This document shows, piece after piece, positions 16,694 to 25,646 of a stretch of DNA of 64,000 nt (its first letter is position 1; each line of letters opens with the position of its first letter). The translations under genes and the position numbers were made by a program. Below the pieces are notes generated by a model. It worked only from the letters and a program-made list of their open reading frames with translations, was not told the DNA's origin and searched no databases. Where the stretch lies: positions 2,542,001-2,606,000 of the forward strand of contig NZ_JACCFE010000002.1 of assembly GCF_014256275.1 (NCBI RefSeq), written 5' to 3'. Source of the stretch: Rhodococcus sp. 4CII. Lineage in GTDB: Bacteria > Actinomycetota > Actinomycetes > Mycobacteriales > Mycobacteriaceae.

Positions 16694-17937
16694 CAGAGAA
16701 CCTCCTCGAGATCCGTGCCGAGTTGATGCGCCATCAGATATCCGGTCGCCTCGAGTCCCGTCAGCAGGACGTCCTGGTGGGTCTTCCCGAGCTTCGAGAC
16801 GCGGTAGGCCGAGCCGAGCGCGGTGACGACGGACTGATATTCGTTCAGGATCCGGTAGAACGTCAGTTTGTCCGGTTCGACGGTGAGGCCGGATGCCGCC
16901 TCGTACTGCTCGAAGAAGTCGGCGGTCGGCAGCAGACCCGTCGCGAGGAACTCCGCACCGTCCTCGGACAGGTGGCCGAACGGGTACAGCGTCGCCCACG
17001 CCAGGTCGCGGTGGCGGTCGCCAAGGAAGCTGCGCTCCCAGTCGAGGACGGCCGTGACGGATCCGCTGCCCTCGTCGAACAGGAAGTTCCCACCGCGATA
17101 GTCGCCGTGGACGAGACTGACACGGTCGAGGACGGGCAGGTTGTCCTCGAGCCAGCCCTCCGCCACATCGAGTAGCGGAAGGTATTCGCCTCTGTCCTCC
17201 TCCCACACCCGTCTCGCCCGATTCAACTGCCACAGGGCGCTCTCGGTGCCGCCCACCGCGGGCATCTCGTAGTGGTCCAGTGGGGCTGCCGCGACATCGA
17301 ACGTGTGAATACGCGCCAGCAGATCAACGAACTGCGGCGCCAGGACGTCGCGGAGTTCGGGACCGAAGTTGATGCCGATGCCGGCGATCCGGCTCTGGGC
17401 GCGGCTCGGCTTCGCGGATCCGTGCACCCAGGTATAGACGAGCGCCGGCTCCGGGAACCACCTCCCGTCCTCGTCGACCCATCGGACGGTCGGCACCGGC
17501 ACCGTTCCGGCGAGGGCGTTGATCACCTCGAATTCCCGCATCCTGCTGGTGGCATTCAGGGACTCCGGCGGCTCCATGCGCAGAACGAGGTTCTCGGTCA
17601 CTTCGCCGTCCACAGCGTGGTCGTACCGGAGGGTGAATCCCATCTGGATCTTCGACGCTCCGCCCGTCAGCCACCGCGCGTTCCGCACTTCGAATCGTGA
17701 AGACGGCAGTACGTCTCTCAGCATGTTCTCGAGTGCCGCAGCGAGAAGGCCGAGATCGAAGCTGCGGTACCCGTCGCCCGCCCGCCGCTCCATCTTGCGG
17801 GTCAGCATCCTGTCGTATTCGGCTTCGGTGGGGAACCGCGCGCGAAGCCCCTTGATGACCTCGGGCGTGGGCGCGTCGCGATCGGCGTCTGCGATCAGTC
17901 CGGGTATCTGCCGATCCCGGTGGATGGTTGCACTCAT
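16693..17937 (-). CDS. APH/ACAD10-type phosphotransferase
   Basis: A 414-residue kinase with the catalytic loop LVHGDYRGGNFLF and metal site VLDWERSFLGDRHRDLAWATL. It is longer than the two paralogues by an N-terminal helical extension of about 60 residues. ATG 17937 has GAGGAAAAC upstream; a longer frame to 17967 lacks a ribosome site. It is followed, with a 1-bp-type overlap, by the small helical protein. It is expected to phosphorylate a hydroxyl on an acyl-CoA or related intermediate rather than an antibiotic. It is divergent from the BadI-like operon at 18288. Confidence 0.84.
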   Translation of the reverse strand: MSATIHRDRQIPGLIADADRDAPTPEVIKGLRARFPTEAEYDRMLTRKMERRAGDGYRSFDLGLLAAALENMLRDVLPSSRFEVRNARWLTGGASKIQMGFTLRYDHAVDGEVTENLVLRMEPPESLNATSRMREFEVINALAGTVPVPTVRWVDEDGRWFPEPALVYTWVHGSAKPSRAQSRIAGIGINFGPELRDVLAPQFVDLLARIHTFDVAAAPLDHYEMPAVGGTESALWQLNRARRVWEEDRGEYLPLLDVAEGWLEDNLPVLDRVSLVHGDYRGGNFLFDEGSGSVTAVLDWERSFLGDRHRDLAWATLYPFGHLSEDGAEFLATGLLPTADFFEQYEAASGLTVEPDKLTFYRILNEYQSVVTALGSAYRVSKLGKTHQDVLLTGLEATGYLMAHQLGTDLEEVL

Positions 17938-18190
17938 GTTTTCCTCATCACGCTCATGGCGGGACACGCCGTGACCGGAGCGCTACGGCACGGCTCTCCG
18001 GGAGATTGGGCCTTGCGAGTCGGGCGGTCGTCGCCTCGACGTCCGGAACACTAATGTGACCGGGCACACACGTACAGAAGGTTCTGCTGTGCAGAGGATG
18101 GGATTGCGGCAACCAGGTCCTCGACAGATATTGCAGACCAACGTCGCACCATCGGCGCAGGTCACAGAGTTCTTCACCGTCCCTCTTGAA

Positions 18191-18200
18191 AACGCTCGTT
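18191..18200. promoter_or_regulatory. AACGCTCGTT near-palindrome (putative TetR operator)
   Basis: It differs by one central base from the AACGATCGTT palindromes at 12312 and 30449. It lies 88 bp upstream of the BadI-like gene, whose functional relative at 29567 has the exact palindrome. Confidence 0.45.
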
Positions 18201-18222
18201 ATCAGCGCTACCTTCGTCATAA

Positions 18223-18231
18223 GGTAAGACC
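18223..18231. promoter_or_regulatory. GGTAAGACC box (putative GntR-type operator)
   Basis: ATAAGGTAAGACCAAAAG, one mismatch from GGTCNGACC, followed by the A-run typical of the other boxes, 57 bp before the BadI-like start. Confidence 0.4.
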
Positions 18232-18287
18232 AAAAGAACTTCGCGGGGCTGGCGTTCCGCGGGCAACACGAAAGGACCAACAGGTCG

Positions 18288-19094
18288 ATGAGTGACTTCA
18301 CGAGTGACTTCACGGATGTGACGTACGAGGTCGAGAACGGACTCGCCTGGATCACGATCAACCGGCCCGAGCGGTACAACGCGTTCCGCGCGAAGACGGT
18401 CGACGAGTTGGTGAAGTCGTTCAAGAAGGCCTGGGGCAGCTCCGAGGTCGGAGCGATCGCGCTCACCGGCGCCGGCGAGAAGGCCTTCTGCTCGGGTGGC
18501 GACCAGAAGCAGCGCATGGAGACGGGCGACTACGGCCCGTCCGACAGCGGCCTGTTCGAGGTCGAGGCGCTGCACCGCGTGCTCCGCGATGTGCCCAAGC
18601 CCGTGATCGCCGCGGTCAACGGCGTCGCGGTCGGTGGCGGCCACGTGCTGCACCTGCTGTGCGACCTGTCCATCGCCGCCGACCACGCCATCTTCGGGCA
18701 GAACGGCCCGCGCGTGGGATCATTCGACGCCGGCCTCGGCACCGGCTACCTGGCCCGCGCGATCGGCGAGAAGCGCGCCCGGGAGATCTGGTTCCTCTGC
18801 CGCCGCTACAGCGCCGAGCAGGCCCTCGACTGGGGGTTGGTCAACAAGGTCGTGCCCGGTGACCAGTTGCGGGCCGAGGTCCGGGCGTGGGCGGACGAGA
18901 TCCTGCAGCTGTCGCCGACGTCGCTGAAGGTGCTCAAGCAGTCCCTCAACGCCGACACCGAGCACTTCATCGCACAGGGCAACATGGCCTACTCGACCCT
19001 CAAGCTGTTCGGTGAGTCCGCCGAGGCGATCGAGGGCATCAGCGCATTCAACGAGAAGCGCAAGCCCGACTTCTCCAAGTTCCGCGGCGCCTGA
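18288..19094 (+). CDS. badI: BadI-like ring-opening crotonase (2-ketocyclohexanecarboxyl-CoA hydrolase type)
   Basis: A 268-residue crotonase-fold protein of the MenB/BadI branch. Residues 67-73 (FCSGGDQ) form the oxyanion-hole strand, 116-127 read GGGHVLHLLCDL, and 144-149 GSFDAG is the MenB/BadI active-site turn; EIWFLCRRYSAEQAL follows. BadI of Rhodopseudomonas hydrolyses 2-ketocyclohexane-1-carboxyl-CoA to pimelyl-CoA, a retro-Dieckmann ring opening. No menaquinone genes are adjacent, and an acyl-CoA dehydrogenase, an SDR and a thioesterase follow on the same strand, so a catabolic ring-opening role is more likely than MenB. The precise ring substrate is unknown. Confidence 0.72.
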   Translation: MSDFTSDFTDVTYEVENGLAWITINRPERYNAFRAKTVDELVKSFKKAWGSSEVGAIALTGAGEKAFCSGGDQKQRMETGDYGPSDSGLFEVEALHRVLRDVPKPVIAAVNGVAVGGGHVLHLLCDLSIAADHAIFGQNGPRVGSFDAGLGTGYLARAIGEKRAREIWFLCRRYSAEQALDWGLVNKVVPGDQLRAEVRAWADEILQLSPTSLKVLKQSLNADTEHFIAQGNMAYSTLKLFGESAEAIEGISAFNEKRKPDFSKFRGA

Positions 19095-19104
19095 CCCATG
19101 ACTT

Positions 19105-19140
19105 CCGGACGGCGGGGCTGTCTCCCGCCTCGCCGTCCGG
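19105..19140. terminator. Intercistronic hairpin
   Basis: 10-bp stem CCGGACGGCG / CGCCGTCCGG between the BadI-like gene and the acyl-CoA dehydrogenase. It may terminate part of the transcription or stabilise the upstream message. Confidence 0.55.
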
Positions 19141-19182
19141 CAACTCACTTCCCAGGACTCGTCACAGAGAGCAGCAGGCCAC

Positions 19183-20319
19183 ATGCGTTTCACCCCAGAG
19201 CAACGAGAGTTCGCGGTCGCCGTCCGCGAGTTCTGCGACGCCGAATGCAAGACCCTCCAGCAACGTGACCTGCTGACCGAGGGCGGCACCCTGGCGAACA
19301 GCCCTCTCATCCTCGACAAGTTCGCCGGCCTCGGCTGGCTCGCCGTCTCACTACCGGAGGAGTATGGCGGTGGCGGCGCCGGAATGGTCGAGGAATGCAT
19401 CTTCCTCGAAGAATCCGCACGCGGCCTCGCACCCATCACCGCCTATTCCACCGGCCTCACGGCAGCTCAGACCTACCTGCGCTACGGCACCGAGGAGCAG
19501 AAGCGCACCATCGTCGGGAACATGGCCGCAGGCAAGCTCGAGGCGATCGCCCTCAGCGAGCCCGGCGCGGGTTCCGACCTCGGTGGTGTCCGGATCAAGG
19601 CGGAACTGGTCGACGACCACTACGTCATCAACGGCCAGAAGACATGGATCTCCGCGGCCCACATCGCCGAGCACATCCTGCTTCTCGCCCGGACCGACAA
19701 CACCGGCAGCAAACACCAGGGCCTGACCCTGTTCATGGTCCCGACCGATACGCCAGGCCTCGAAATTCACGAAATCAAGACCATGGAGGCCCGGACCTGC
19801 AACGACCTGTACTTCACCGACGTCGCCGTCCCTGCGAGCGCCGTCGTCGGCACACCGAACCAGGCGTGGCGCCACCTCATGCGGGGACTCAGCGTCGAAC
19901 GCCTCATCATCGCAGCAATGGCACTCGGCGGCGCCCAGCGCTCACTCGACGACGTGATCGCCTTCGTCACCGAGCGCGAGCAGTTCGGCCAGAAGATCAG
20001 CAGTTTCCAGGCCATCCGGCACCGGATCGCCGATCTAGCCACGGACATCGCCTTCGCGAAGTCCTTCGTGTACGAAGTCGCAGAGCGGATCGACGCGGGC
20101 GAGGAAGACAACCTCAACCGCGAGGGCTCGATGGCTAAGCTGAGGTGTACCGAGATCGCGAAGAAGACCGCACTCGAGGCGATGCAGATGATGGGCGGCT
20201 ACGGCTACACCCGCGAATACGGCATGGAGGAACAGGTCCGCCGCTCCCTGGCGCCGCCGATCTACGGCGGTACCAACGAGATTCAGCGCGAGATCATCAG
20301 CAAGAGCCTGGGCCTGTAG
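19183..20319 (+). CDS. Acyl-CoA dehydrogenase
   Basis: A 378-residue acyl-CoA dehydrogenase. IALSEPGAGSDLGG is the FAD-binding signature, WISAAHIAEHILL follows, and REQFGQKISSFQAI, MMGGYGYTREYGME and IYGGTNEIQ mark the C-terminal domain. The SCAD/MCAD catalytic Glu of YEGT is Gly here; a Glu in SVERLIIAA is at the alternative (isovaleryl/long-chain type) position, which fits branched or cyclic acyl-CoAs. AGAGAGCAGCAGG precedes ATG 19183. It lies downstream of BadI-like and upstream of a dienoyl-CoA-reductase-like SDR in the same operon. Confidence 0.87.
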   Translation: MRFTPEQREFAVAVREFCDAECKTLQQRDLLTEGGTLANSPLILDKFAGLGWLAVSLPEEYGGGGAGMVEECIFLEESARGLAPITAYSTGLTAAQTYLRYGTEEQKRTIVGNMAAGKLEAIALSEPGAGSDLGGVRIKAELVDDHYVINGQKTWISAAHIAEHILLLARTDNTGSKHQGLTLFMVPTDTPGLEIHEIKTMEARTCNDLYFTDVAVPASAVVGTPNQAWRHLMRGLSVERLIIAAMALGGAQRSLDDVIAFVTEREQFGQKISSFQAIRHRIADLATDIAFAKSFVYEVAERIDAGEEDNLNREGSMAKLRCTEIAKKTALEAMQMMGGYGYTREYGMEEQVRRSLAPPIYGGTNEIQREIISKSLGL

Positions 20320-20348
20320 CCCTCGTTCCCGACCATTAGGACCAGCGC

Positions 20349-21245
20349 ATGACCACATCCCCCTTCGCGTCCGACGCCCTCGCGGGCAAGCGCGTGCTCA
20401 TCACCGGCGGCGGCACCGGACTCGGTCGCGGCGTCGCCCGCCACCTCGTCGACCACGGCGCCGAAGTCCACCTGTGGGGCCGCCGGCCCGCCGTCCTCGA
20501 AGAGGCCGCCGCGGAGGCATCCGTCTCCCGACCGGGCTCGGTGCACTGGCAGACCGTCGACGTCCGCAACGCCGAACTCGTGTCGTCCGCGATGGACGAG
20601 ATCTGGACGCTGCACGGCCCACTGACGGGTGTGATCAACAACGCCGCCGCGAACTTCATCGCCCCCACCGAATCGCTCAGCCCCCGCGCCTTCGAGGCCG
20701 TCACCTCCACCGTGATGAACGGGTCGTTCAACACCACCCACGCCGCGGGCCGCCGCTGGATCGAAGGCGGAACCAAGGGCGTCGTCCTGTCCACGCTCAC
20801 CACCTGGGTGTGGAGCGGCTCCGCGTTCGTCGTCCCGTCCGCGATGGCGAAGGCCGCCGTGCACTCGATGACGATGTCGCTCGCCGTCGAATGGGCGCGC
20901 TACGGCATCCGCCTCAATGCGCTGGCCCCCGGACCGATTCCGACGGACTACGCGTGGGAGATGCTCAACCCCACCGAGAAGAGCGCCGTCGGCGCCACCC
21001 AGGCCGACCAGGTGCCGATGGGCCGGATGGGCACCATGGAGGAACTCGCCAACCTCACCATCTTCCTGCTCTCCGACGCCTGCGACTACCTCACCGGCCA
21101 GACCATCGCCATGGACGGCGGCCAGATGCTCGCCGGCCCCGGCACTTTCGCCGGACTGACGTCGATGAGCAACGAAGACTGGGCCGCCGCCCGGGAAAAG
21201 AGCAAAGCCGCAAGCGAAGCCGCGAAGGCGCAGCGCGGCGTCTGA
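20349..21245 (+). CDS. SDR, 2,4-dienoyl-CoA reductase-like
   Basis: A 298-residue SDR with ITGGGTGLGRGVA, NNAAANF and a C-terminal LTGQTIAMDGG. The usual catalytic Tyr is not in the classical spot: the segment reads VVPSAMAKAAV, that is SxxxK, the arrangement seen in peroxisomal/mitochondrial 2,4-dienoyl-CoA reductases. The C-terminal ~35 residues (EKSKAASEAAKAQ) form a charged helical tail. It probably reduces a conjugated dienoyl-CoA using NADPH, which would be required when an unsaturated ring or branched chain is oxidised. It is 30 bp after the acyl-CoA dehydrogenase. Confidence 0.75.
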   Translation: MTTSPFASDALAGKRVLITGGGTGLGRGVARHLVDHGAEVHLWGRRPAVLEEAAAEASVSRPGSVHWQTVDVRNAELVSSAMDEIWTLHGPLTGVINNAAANFIAPTESLSPRAFEAVTSTVMNGSFNTTHAAGRRWIEGGTKGVVLSTLTTWVWSGSAFVVPSAMAKAAVHSMTMSLAVEWARYGIRLNALAPGPIPTDYAWEMLNPTEKSAVGATQADQVPMGRMGTMEELANLTIFLLSDACDYLTGQTIAMDGGQMLAGPGTFAGLTSMSNEDWAAAREKSKAASEAAKAQRGV

Positions 21246-21261
21246 CCACACCGTACGAGGG

Positions 21262-21298
21262 AGGCCTGCCGACGAGACTCGCGTCCGTCGGCAGGCCT
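21262..21298. terminator. Intercistronic hairpin terminator
   Basis: 13-bp perfect stem AGGCCTGCCGACG / CGTCGGCAGGCCT, between the SDR and the thioesterase-like gene. Confidence 0.65.
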
Positions 21299-21320
21299 TC
21301 TCCGTCTGTCCAGGAGAGAC

Positions 21321-22130
21321 ATGACCATCGAGGACGTCACCGCACTCCCATTCATCGCAACCGGTGCCGAAGCACTGTTCCGGGTAGCACCCGTCACCGG
21401 CGACGCCACCCACGGCACCTCCACGATGACGACCGGACCGTGGCTCTCCGACGAACGGGGGATGCCGTGCCGCGGCGCCCTCGGTGTGCTGATGGACGAC
21501 GTAACGGGATACCCGACCACCGCCCGCGCCCGGGCCGGGCACTGGTCCGTCACCACGGAACTTCACCTGGACTTCTCCCGCAGCCCCGCCCTCGACGGGT
21601 CGATCCTCCGCGCAGAGAGCGACGTCGTCGCCGTCGATCCGAACGGGGGCCTGGCGAGTGGGCGGATCGTCGACGAGTCCGGACGGGTAGTGGCGATCGC
21701 AAGTGCCCGGCTCCGCTTCGTCGACGCCGAGATGCCAACGGGTTCGGCGCCCGTCGATATCATCCCAGCCCGAGTGAACGCGACCTCGATCATCGAACTG
21801 CTCGGCGCTCACCACCGACGGGACAACGCCTCTGCCGGGCTGGAACTCGAACCGTCGGAATTGCTTCGCAATCCGCTGGGCAACGTCCACGGCGGGATCC
21901 TCCTGTGCGCCTCCGAGATCGCCGGCCACTCCGCCGTGGCACCCGAGGCCGAGTTCCAGACCACGTCGATCGCCATGGCGTTCGTTCGGCCCTGCCCGGG
22001 CAACGAACCGATCACCTTCGCCCCTAGAGTGATATACCGCGGCCGCACCTTCACCGTCGTCCAGATCGCCGGACGCAATCGGTCTGGAAAGACATGCACC
22101 ACAGCGACGGTCACGTGCCATCGCGTGTGA
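21321..22130 (+). CDS. Double hot-dog thioesterase-like protein
   Basis: A 269-residue protein with two hot-dog halves. The first contains MPCRGALGVLMDDVTGYP and TTELHLDFSR, the second NPLGNVHGGILLCASEIAGHSA and SIAMAFVRPCPG, which is the PaaI-type NxxGxxHGG active-site pattern. It is expected to hydrolyse acyl-CoA intermediates and recycle CoA. It has its own ribosome site (CAGGAGAG) and stands after a hairpin, so it may be expressed at a lower level than the upstream genes. It converges on the ligase at 22149 with an 18-bp gap. Confidence 0.78.
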   Translation: MTIEDVTALPFIATGAEALFRVAPVTGDATHGTSTMTTGPWLSDERGMPCRGALGVLMDDVTGYPTTARARAGHWSVTTELHLDFSRSPALDGSILRAESDVVAVDPNGGLASGRIVDESGRVVAIASARLRFVDAEMPTGSAPVDIIPARVNATSIIELLGAHHRRDNASAGLELEPSELLRNPLGNVHGGILLCASEIAGHSAVAPEAEFQTTSIAMAFVRPCPGNEPITFAPRVIYRGRTFTVVQIAGRNRSGKTCTTATVTCHRV

Positions 22131-22148
22131 CCGTCTTCGTGCCAACAG

Positions 22149-23678
22149 TCAGGCGCCGGTACCGCTCATCGCACGCAACTCGTGCTTGAGGACCTTCCCG
22201 GTCGTGTTCCGCGGGAGAAGGTCGACGATGCGCAATTCGAGGGGAAGCTTGTACCGGGCCAGTTCGGCGCCGGCGAATTCCCGGAGTTCCTCCAGGTCGA
22301 GATGCGCTCCATGTGCGAGCACCACCACCGCCACCACACGTTCTCCCCAGCGATCGTCCGGGGCGCCGATCACCGCGACCTCGGCGACGGCCGGGTGGCC
22401 GTACAGCACGCTCTCGACCTCGGCGGGGTAGACGTTCTCACCACCGCTGATGATCATGTCCTTGAGCCGGTCCGCGATGTAGTAATAGCCGTCCTCGTCC
22501 TGGTAGGCGACGTCACCGGTTCGCAACCAGCCATCCGGGCCGAGTGCGGCGGCAGTTTCCTCCGGCATGTTCCAGTATCCCGGGGTCACGGTGTCGCCGC
22601 GCACGCATAGCTCTCCGTGCACGCCCGGCGTCGTGACCACGTTTCCGGCGACGTCGATCAGTCGCACCTCGTTCAGCATGCCGGCGGTGCCGCAGGACCC
22701 GAGTTTGTCGAGCGCGCGATCGGTGCCCAGGAACGTCGCACCGGTCGCCGCCTCGGTGAGACCCCAGCACTGGCTGACGGGAATCCCGCGTGCCCCGTAC
22801 AGCCGCAGCATCGGTTCCGGGACCGGCGCGGCGCCCGCGACGATGATGCGGACGCTGGACAGGTCGGCTGAGTCGAAGCGCTCGTGCTTGCTCGCGAACA
22901 GCATCATGGCCGGCACCATGAACAGCGATGTCACCCGATACCGCTCGATATCGTCGAGCAGCGTCCCCGCGTCGAACTGCTCGTGGACGACGACGTGGCC
23001 ACCGGCCATCAGTGTCGGAAGCGTCATGACGCACATTCCGCCGGAATGGAAGAGGGGCGCCGACGTGAGCGCCACGTGCTCGGCGTTGTAGTTCACCGCC
23101 AACATCCAGTTGACGTTGTTGGTCCACAGGTTCCGGTGCGTGAGTATGGCGCCCTTCGGTCGCCCGGTCGTTCCCGAGGTGTACAGGATCAGGGCGGCCG
23201 AATCTGCGTCGACGGCGACTTCGCCGACGTGGCGGGGTCGCTGCGCCAGCAGGTCGTCGATTCCTTCCCAGCCGTCCGTGCCCTCGCCGATCCGCAGCCA
23301 GCGCTGCACGCCGAGCCCGTCGCGCACGTCGTCGACGGGGGACGTGTGCGCGGGGTCGGCGATGAGCAGGCGGGCGTCACTGTCCTGAATATTGTGCGCG
23401 AGTTCGCTACCCGTGAACCGGAAGTTGAGCGGCACGAATACCGCACCGAGTCGAGCGGTGGCGAAGAGTGCCACGAGGAACCGGCTGTGGTTGAAACCGA
23501 CGTAGGCCACGCGGTCGCCCGCGCCGACTTCGCACGCGGCCAGCACGTCCGCGAAGCCTTCGATCTGGTGCTGCAGTTCGGCGAACGACAGGGTCTCACC
23601 GGCGAAGCTGAGTGCGGCCCGGTCTCCGTCCCGCTCGGCGCGGCGACGCAGCCACGTGGCCAGACCGATCGGATCCAT
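22149..23678 (-). CDS. Acyl-CoA synthetase (AMP-forming, FadD-like)
   Basis: A 509-residue adenylate-forming ligase. The phosphate loop reads ILYTSGTTGRPKGAIL, the adenine/aromatic site QCWGLTEAATGA, the A5 region WLRTGDVAYQDEDGYYYIADRLKDMI, and the catalytic lysine is in NTTGKVLKHEL. It forms the CoA thioester of a carboxylic acid through an acyl-adenylate. ATG 23678 has GAAGGGAAG upstream; the GTG six bases earlier is too close to it. It is the last gene of a minus-strand unit after an APH-type kinase, a ligase plus kinase order like lvaE/lvaA. Confidence 0.88.
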   Translation of the reverse strand: MDPIGLATWLRRRAERDGDRAALSFAGETLSFAELQHQIEGFADVLAACEVGAGDRVAYVGFNHSRFLVALFATARLGAVFVPLNFRFTGSELAHNIQDSDARLLIADPAHTSPVDDVRDGLGVQRWLRIGEGTDGWEGIDDLLAQRPRHVGEVAVDADSAALILYTSGTTGRPKGAILTHRNLWTNNVNWMLAVNYNAEHVALTSAPLFHSGGMCVMTLPTLMAGGHVVVHEQFDAGTLLDDIERYRVTSLFMVPAMMLFASKHERFDSADLSSVRIIVAGAAPVPEPMLRLYGARGIPVSQCWGLTEAATGATFLGTDRALDKLGSCGTAGMLNEVRLIDVAGNVVTTPGVHGELCVRGDTVTPGYWNMPEETAAALGPDGWLRTGDVAYQDEDGYYYIADRLKDMIISGGENVYPAEVESVLYGHPAVAEVAVIGAPDDRWGERVVAVVVLAHGAHLDLEELREFAGAELARYKLPLELRIVDLLPRNTTGKVLKHELRAMSGTGA

Positions 23679-23714
23679 GCACACTTCCCTTCTGAGACAG
23701 CGTTGACACAGAGG

Positions 23715-24749
23715 TCAGACCACGGACGATGCCAGCCCGGCCGCGCGGTGGGCGGCGTCGAGGAAGGCACGCACGAGTGCCCCGTCGCGGTAGTACTGAT
23801 CACCGACTCCGGCGACGGCCCGGCGGCGCCCGTATTCGTACAGCACCGCCAGCTTCCACAGGGCCAGTGCCGTGTACCAGTTCAGGTTCGACAGGTCGGC
23901 GCCGGTGGCGGCCGCGTACCGCTGGGCCAGTTCGTCGCGGGTCGGGTACCCCTCCTCGAGGACCGCCACACCGAGGTCTTCGGTCGGGGTCCGCTGCTCC
24001 CCCTCGACCGGATAGGACGCGAGGAAATAGCCGAGATCGAACAGGGGGTCGCCGATCGTCGCGAGCTCCCAGTCCAACACTGCGGCAATACGTCCCGGCG
24101 AGTCCGGGGCGAGGATGACGTTGCCGATGCGGTAGTCGTTGTGGATGATCGCCGCACCGGACTCGGCGGGCACGTTGGCTCCGAGCCACGCGTCGATGTC
24201 CGCGAACTCCGGCGGCGGTGTGCCGTCCTCGGCCGCCACCAACCTGCCCATGCGGCGCAGGTGACGCTCGTTGAATCCGTCCGGACGGCCCAGATCACCC
24301 AGCCCGGCGGCCTGCCAGTCCACCGCGTGCAGCGCGGCGAGGGTGTCGATCAGCGCCTCACCGATGCGACGCCGATCTGCGGGCGCGCTCAACGCGGACG
24401 GGGTCTCGATGGTGACCACCGGCCCTGCAACGTAATCCATCACGTAGAACGGGACATCGAGCACGTCACCGGTCTGGCCGACGGCGAGGACGTCCGCCAC
24501 CGGCACGCCACTGCCCGCGAGACCGCCCACGAGGCGTGCCTCCCGCAGCATGTCGTGGGCGCCGGGCGGAACCGGCGGAGGCGGGGGACGGCGGACGATC
24601 ACCTGACGGACCCCGTCGGACACCAGGAACGTCAGGTTGGAGTGCCCGTCGCCGATCCGGGACGTCGTCAGCGGGCCGTCGGTGATGCCCCGATCGCGCA
24701 GGAACGTCTCCAGCGCACCGAGCGTGTCGGGCGTCCATTCCCAGGTCAT
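23715..24749 (-). CDS. APH/ACAD10-type phosphotransferase
   Basis: A 344-residue kinase, the third of its type in the window. The catalytic loop is IIHNDYRIGNVIL, with Asn replacing the usual Gly after His, and the metal site is VLDWELATIGDPLFDLGYFLA, followed by the TRDELAQRYAAATG segment typical of the ACAD10-like clade. ATG 24749 follows GGAGGCGAG. It sits between a crotonase and an acyl-CoA ligase. The expected activity is phosphorylation of a hydroxyacyl-CoA, making the hydroxyl a leaving group. Confidence 0.84.
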   Translation of the reverse strand: MTWEWTPDTLGALETFLRDRGITDGPLTTSRIGDGHSNLTFLVSDGVRQVIVRRPPPPPVPPGAHDMLREARLVGGLAGSGVPVADVLAVGQTGDVLDVPFYVMDYVAGPVVTIETPSALSAPADRRRIGEALIDTLAALHAVDWQAAGLGDLGRPDGFNERHLRRMGRLVAAEDGTPPPEFADIDAWLGANVPAESGAAIIHNDYRIGNVILAPDSPGRIAAVLDWELATIGDPLFDLGYFLASYPVEGEQRTPTEDLGVAVLEEGYPTRDELAQRYAAATGADLSNLNWYTALALWKLAVLYEYGRRRAVAGVGDQYYRDGALVRAFLDAAHRAAGLASSVV

Positions 24750-24785
24750 GCGCTCGCCTCCATCCGTGTTCTCATTCGTTGATAC

Positions 24786-25646
24786 CTACTGGCCGGTGAA
24801 GCGCGGCGCCCGCTTCTCCTTGAACGCGGCAAGCGCCTCCGGCATGTCGGCGCACCGGGTGAGCAGCGCCTGTCCCCGGTTCTCCAGCTCCAGGGCCGCC
24901 GAGTACGACGTGACTTCCTGGTTCCGCTGCAGTGCCCGCTTCGACATCCGGACACCGCCCGGGGAGTTCGTCGCAATGGCCTCGGCCACCGCGACGGCCT
25001 CGTCGAACAGGTCCTCGCTCGGCACCACCCGGTTCACCAACCCGATCCGGGCGGCTTCCTCGGCGCCGACGAAGCGCGCCGTGTAGGCGATCTCCGCCGC
25101 GCGGCCCGGCCCGACCAGTCGGGTGAGCTTCCACGATGTGCCCAATTCACCCACGGACAGGCCGACCTTGACGAACGCCGCGTTCAACTTGGCCGTCGGT
25201 GCCGCGAGCCGAATGTCTGCGGCGAGCGCGAGAGCCAACCCACCACCGGACGCCGCACCGTGAATCGCCGCGATCACCGGGAACGGCAGGTGGTACAGCG
25301 CAGCCAGTCCACCGGTCGCGGTCTCCTGGAACCGCAGGAACTCGCGGACACCCATCTCGGTGATGACGGAAATCTCGTCCAGATCGAACCCGGCACAGAA
25401 CACCCGATCGCCCGCGCCCCGGATGATCAGCGCCCGCGCATCGGTGTCACGCAAAGCGTATGCGGCGGTGTTGAACTCCTCGAACATCTTCACGGTCATC
25501 GAGTTCATCCGGTCGGGCCGGTCGATCGTGAGGACGGCAATCTTGCCCTCGAGCACCTCGAGGGTGAGGGTCTCCAGTTTCGGTGGCGTGTAATTGTTGA
25601 GCACCGCCGTATTCTCCCGCGTTTCCGTCTGCGTCATGCCGGTCAC
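24786..25646 (-). CDS. Enoyl-CoA hydratase/isomerase (crotonase)
   Basis: A 286-residue crotonase-fold protein. FCAGFDLDE and IHGAASGGGLALALAADIR supply the oxyanion-hole strands, and LGTSWKLTRLVGPGRAAEI follows; the Glu pair of classical hydratases is not obvious (GLSVGELGTSW). It is a close paralogue of the next gene upstream, with the same KRALQ/HxNxEV-SYxAALELENRGQALL tail, so the pair arose by tandem duplication. The GTG at 25646 overlaps the paralogue stop (GTGA); ATG 25637 is an alternative. Hydration or isomerisation of an enoyl-CoA is expected. Confidence 0.83.
   Translation of the reverse strand: MTGMTQTETRENTAVLNNYTPPKLETLTLEVLEGKIAVLTIDRPDRMNSMTVKMFEEFNTAAYALRDTDARALIIRGAGDRVFCAGFDLDEISVITEMGVREFLRFQETATGGLAALYHLPFPVIAAIHGAASGGGLALALAADIRLAAPTAKLNAAFVKVGLSVGELGTSWKLTRLVGPGRAAEIAYTARFVGAEEAARIGLVNRVVPSEDLFDEAVAVAEAIATNSPGGVRMSKRALQRNQEVTSYSAALELENRGQALLTRCADMPEALAAFKEKRAPRFTGQ

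Larger units (their letters stand above)
17938..18287. promoter_or_regulatory. 350-bp divergent promoter region
   Basis: No gene is supported here. The antisense frame covering it is a shadow of the badI-like gene. It holds AACGCTCGTT (18191) and GGTAAGACC (18223), the two operator types seen at other promoters, and AAAGGACC as ribosome site ahead of 18288. Confidence 0.6.

Noticed and set aside
17954..18517. 187-residue minus-strand frame over the badI promoter
   Set aside because: It covers the 5' end of the badI-like gene and the divergent promoter; its translation has no recognisable motif.
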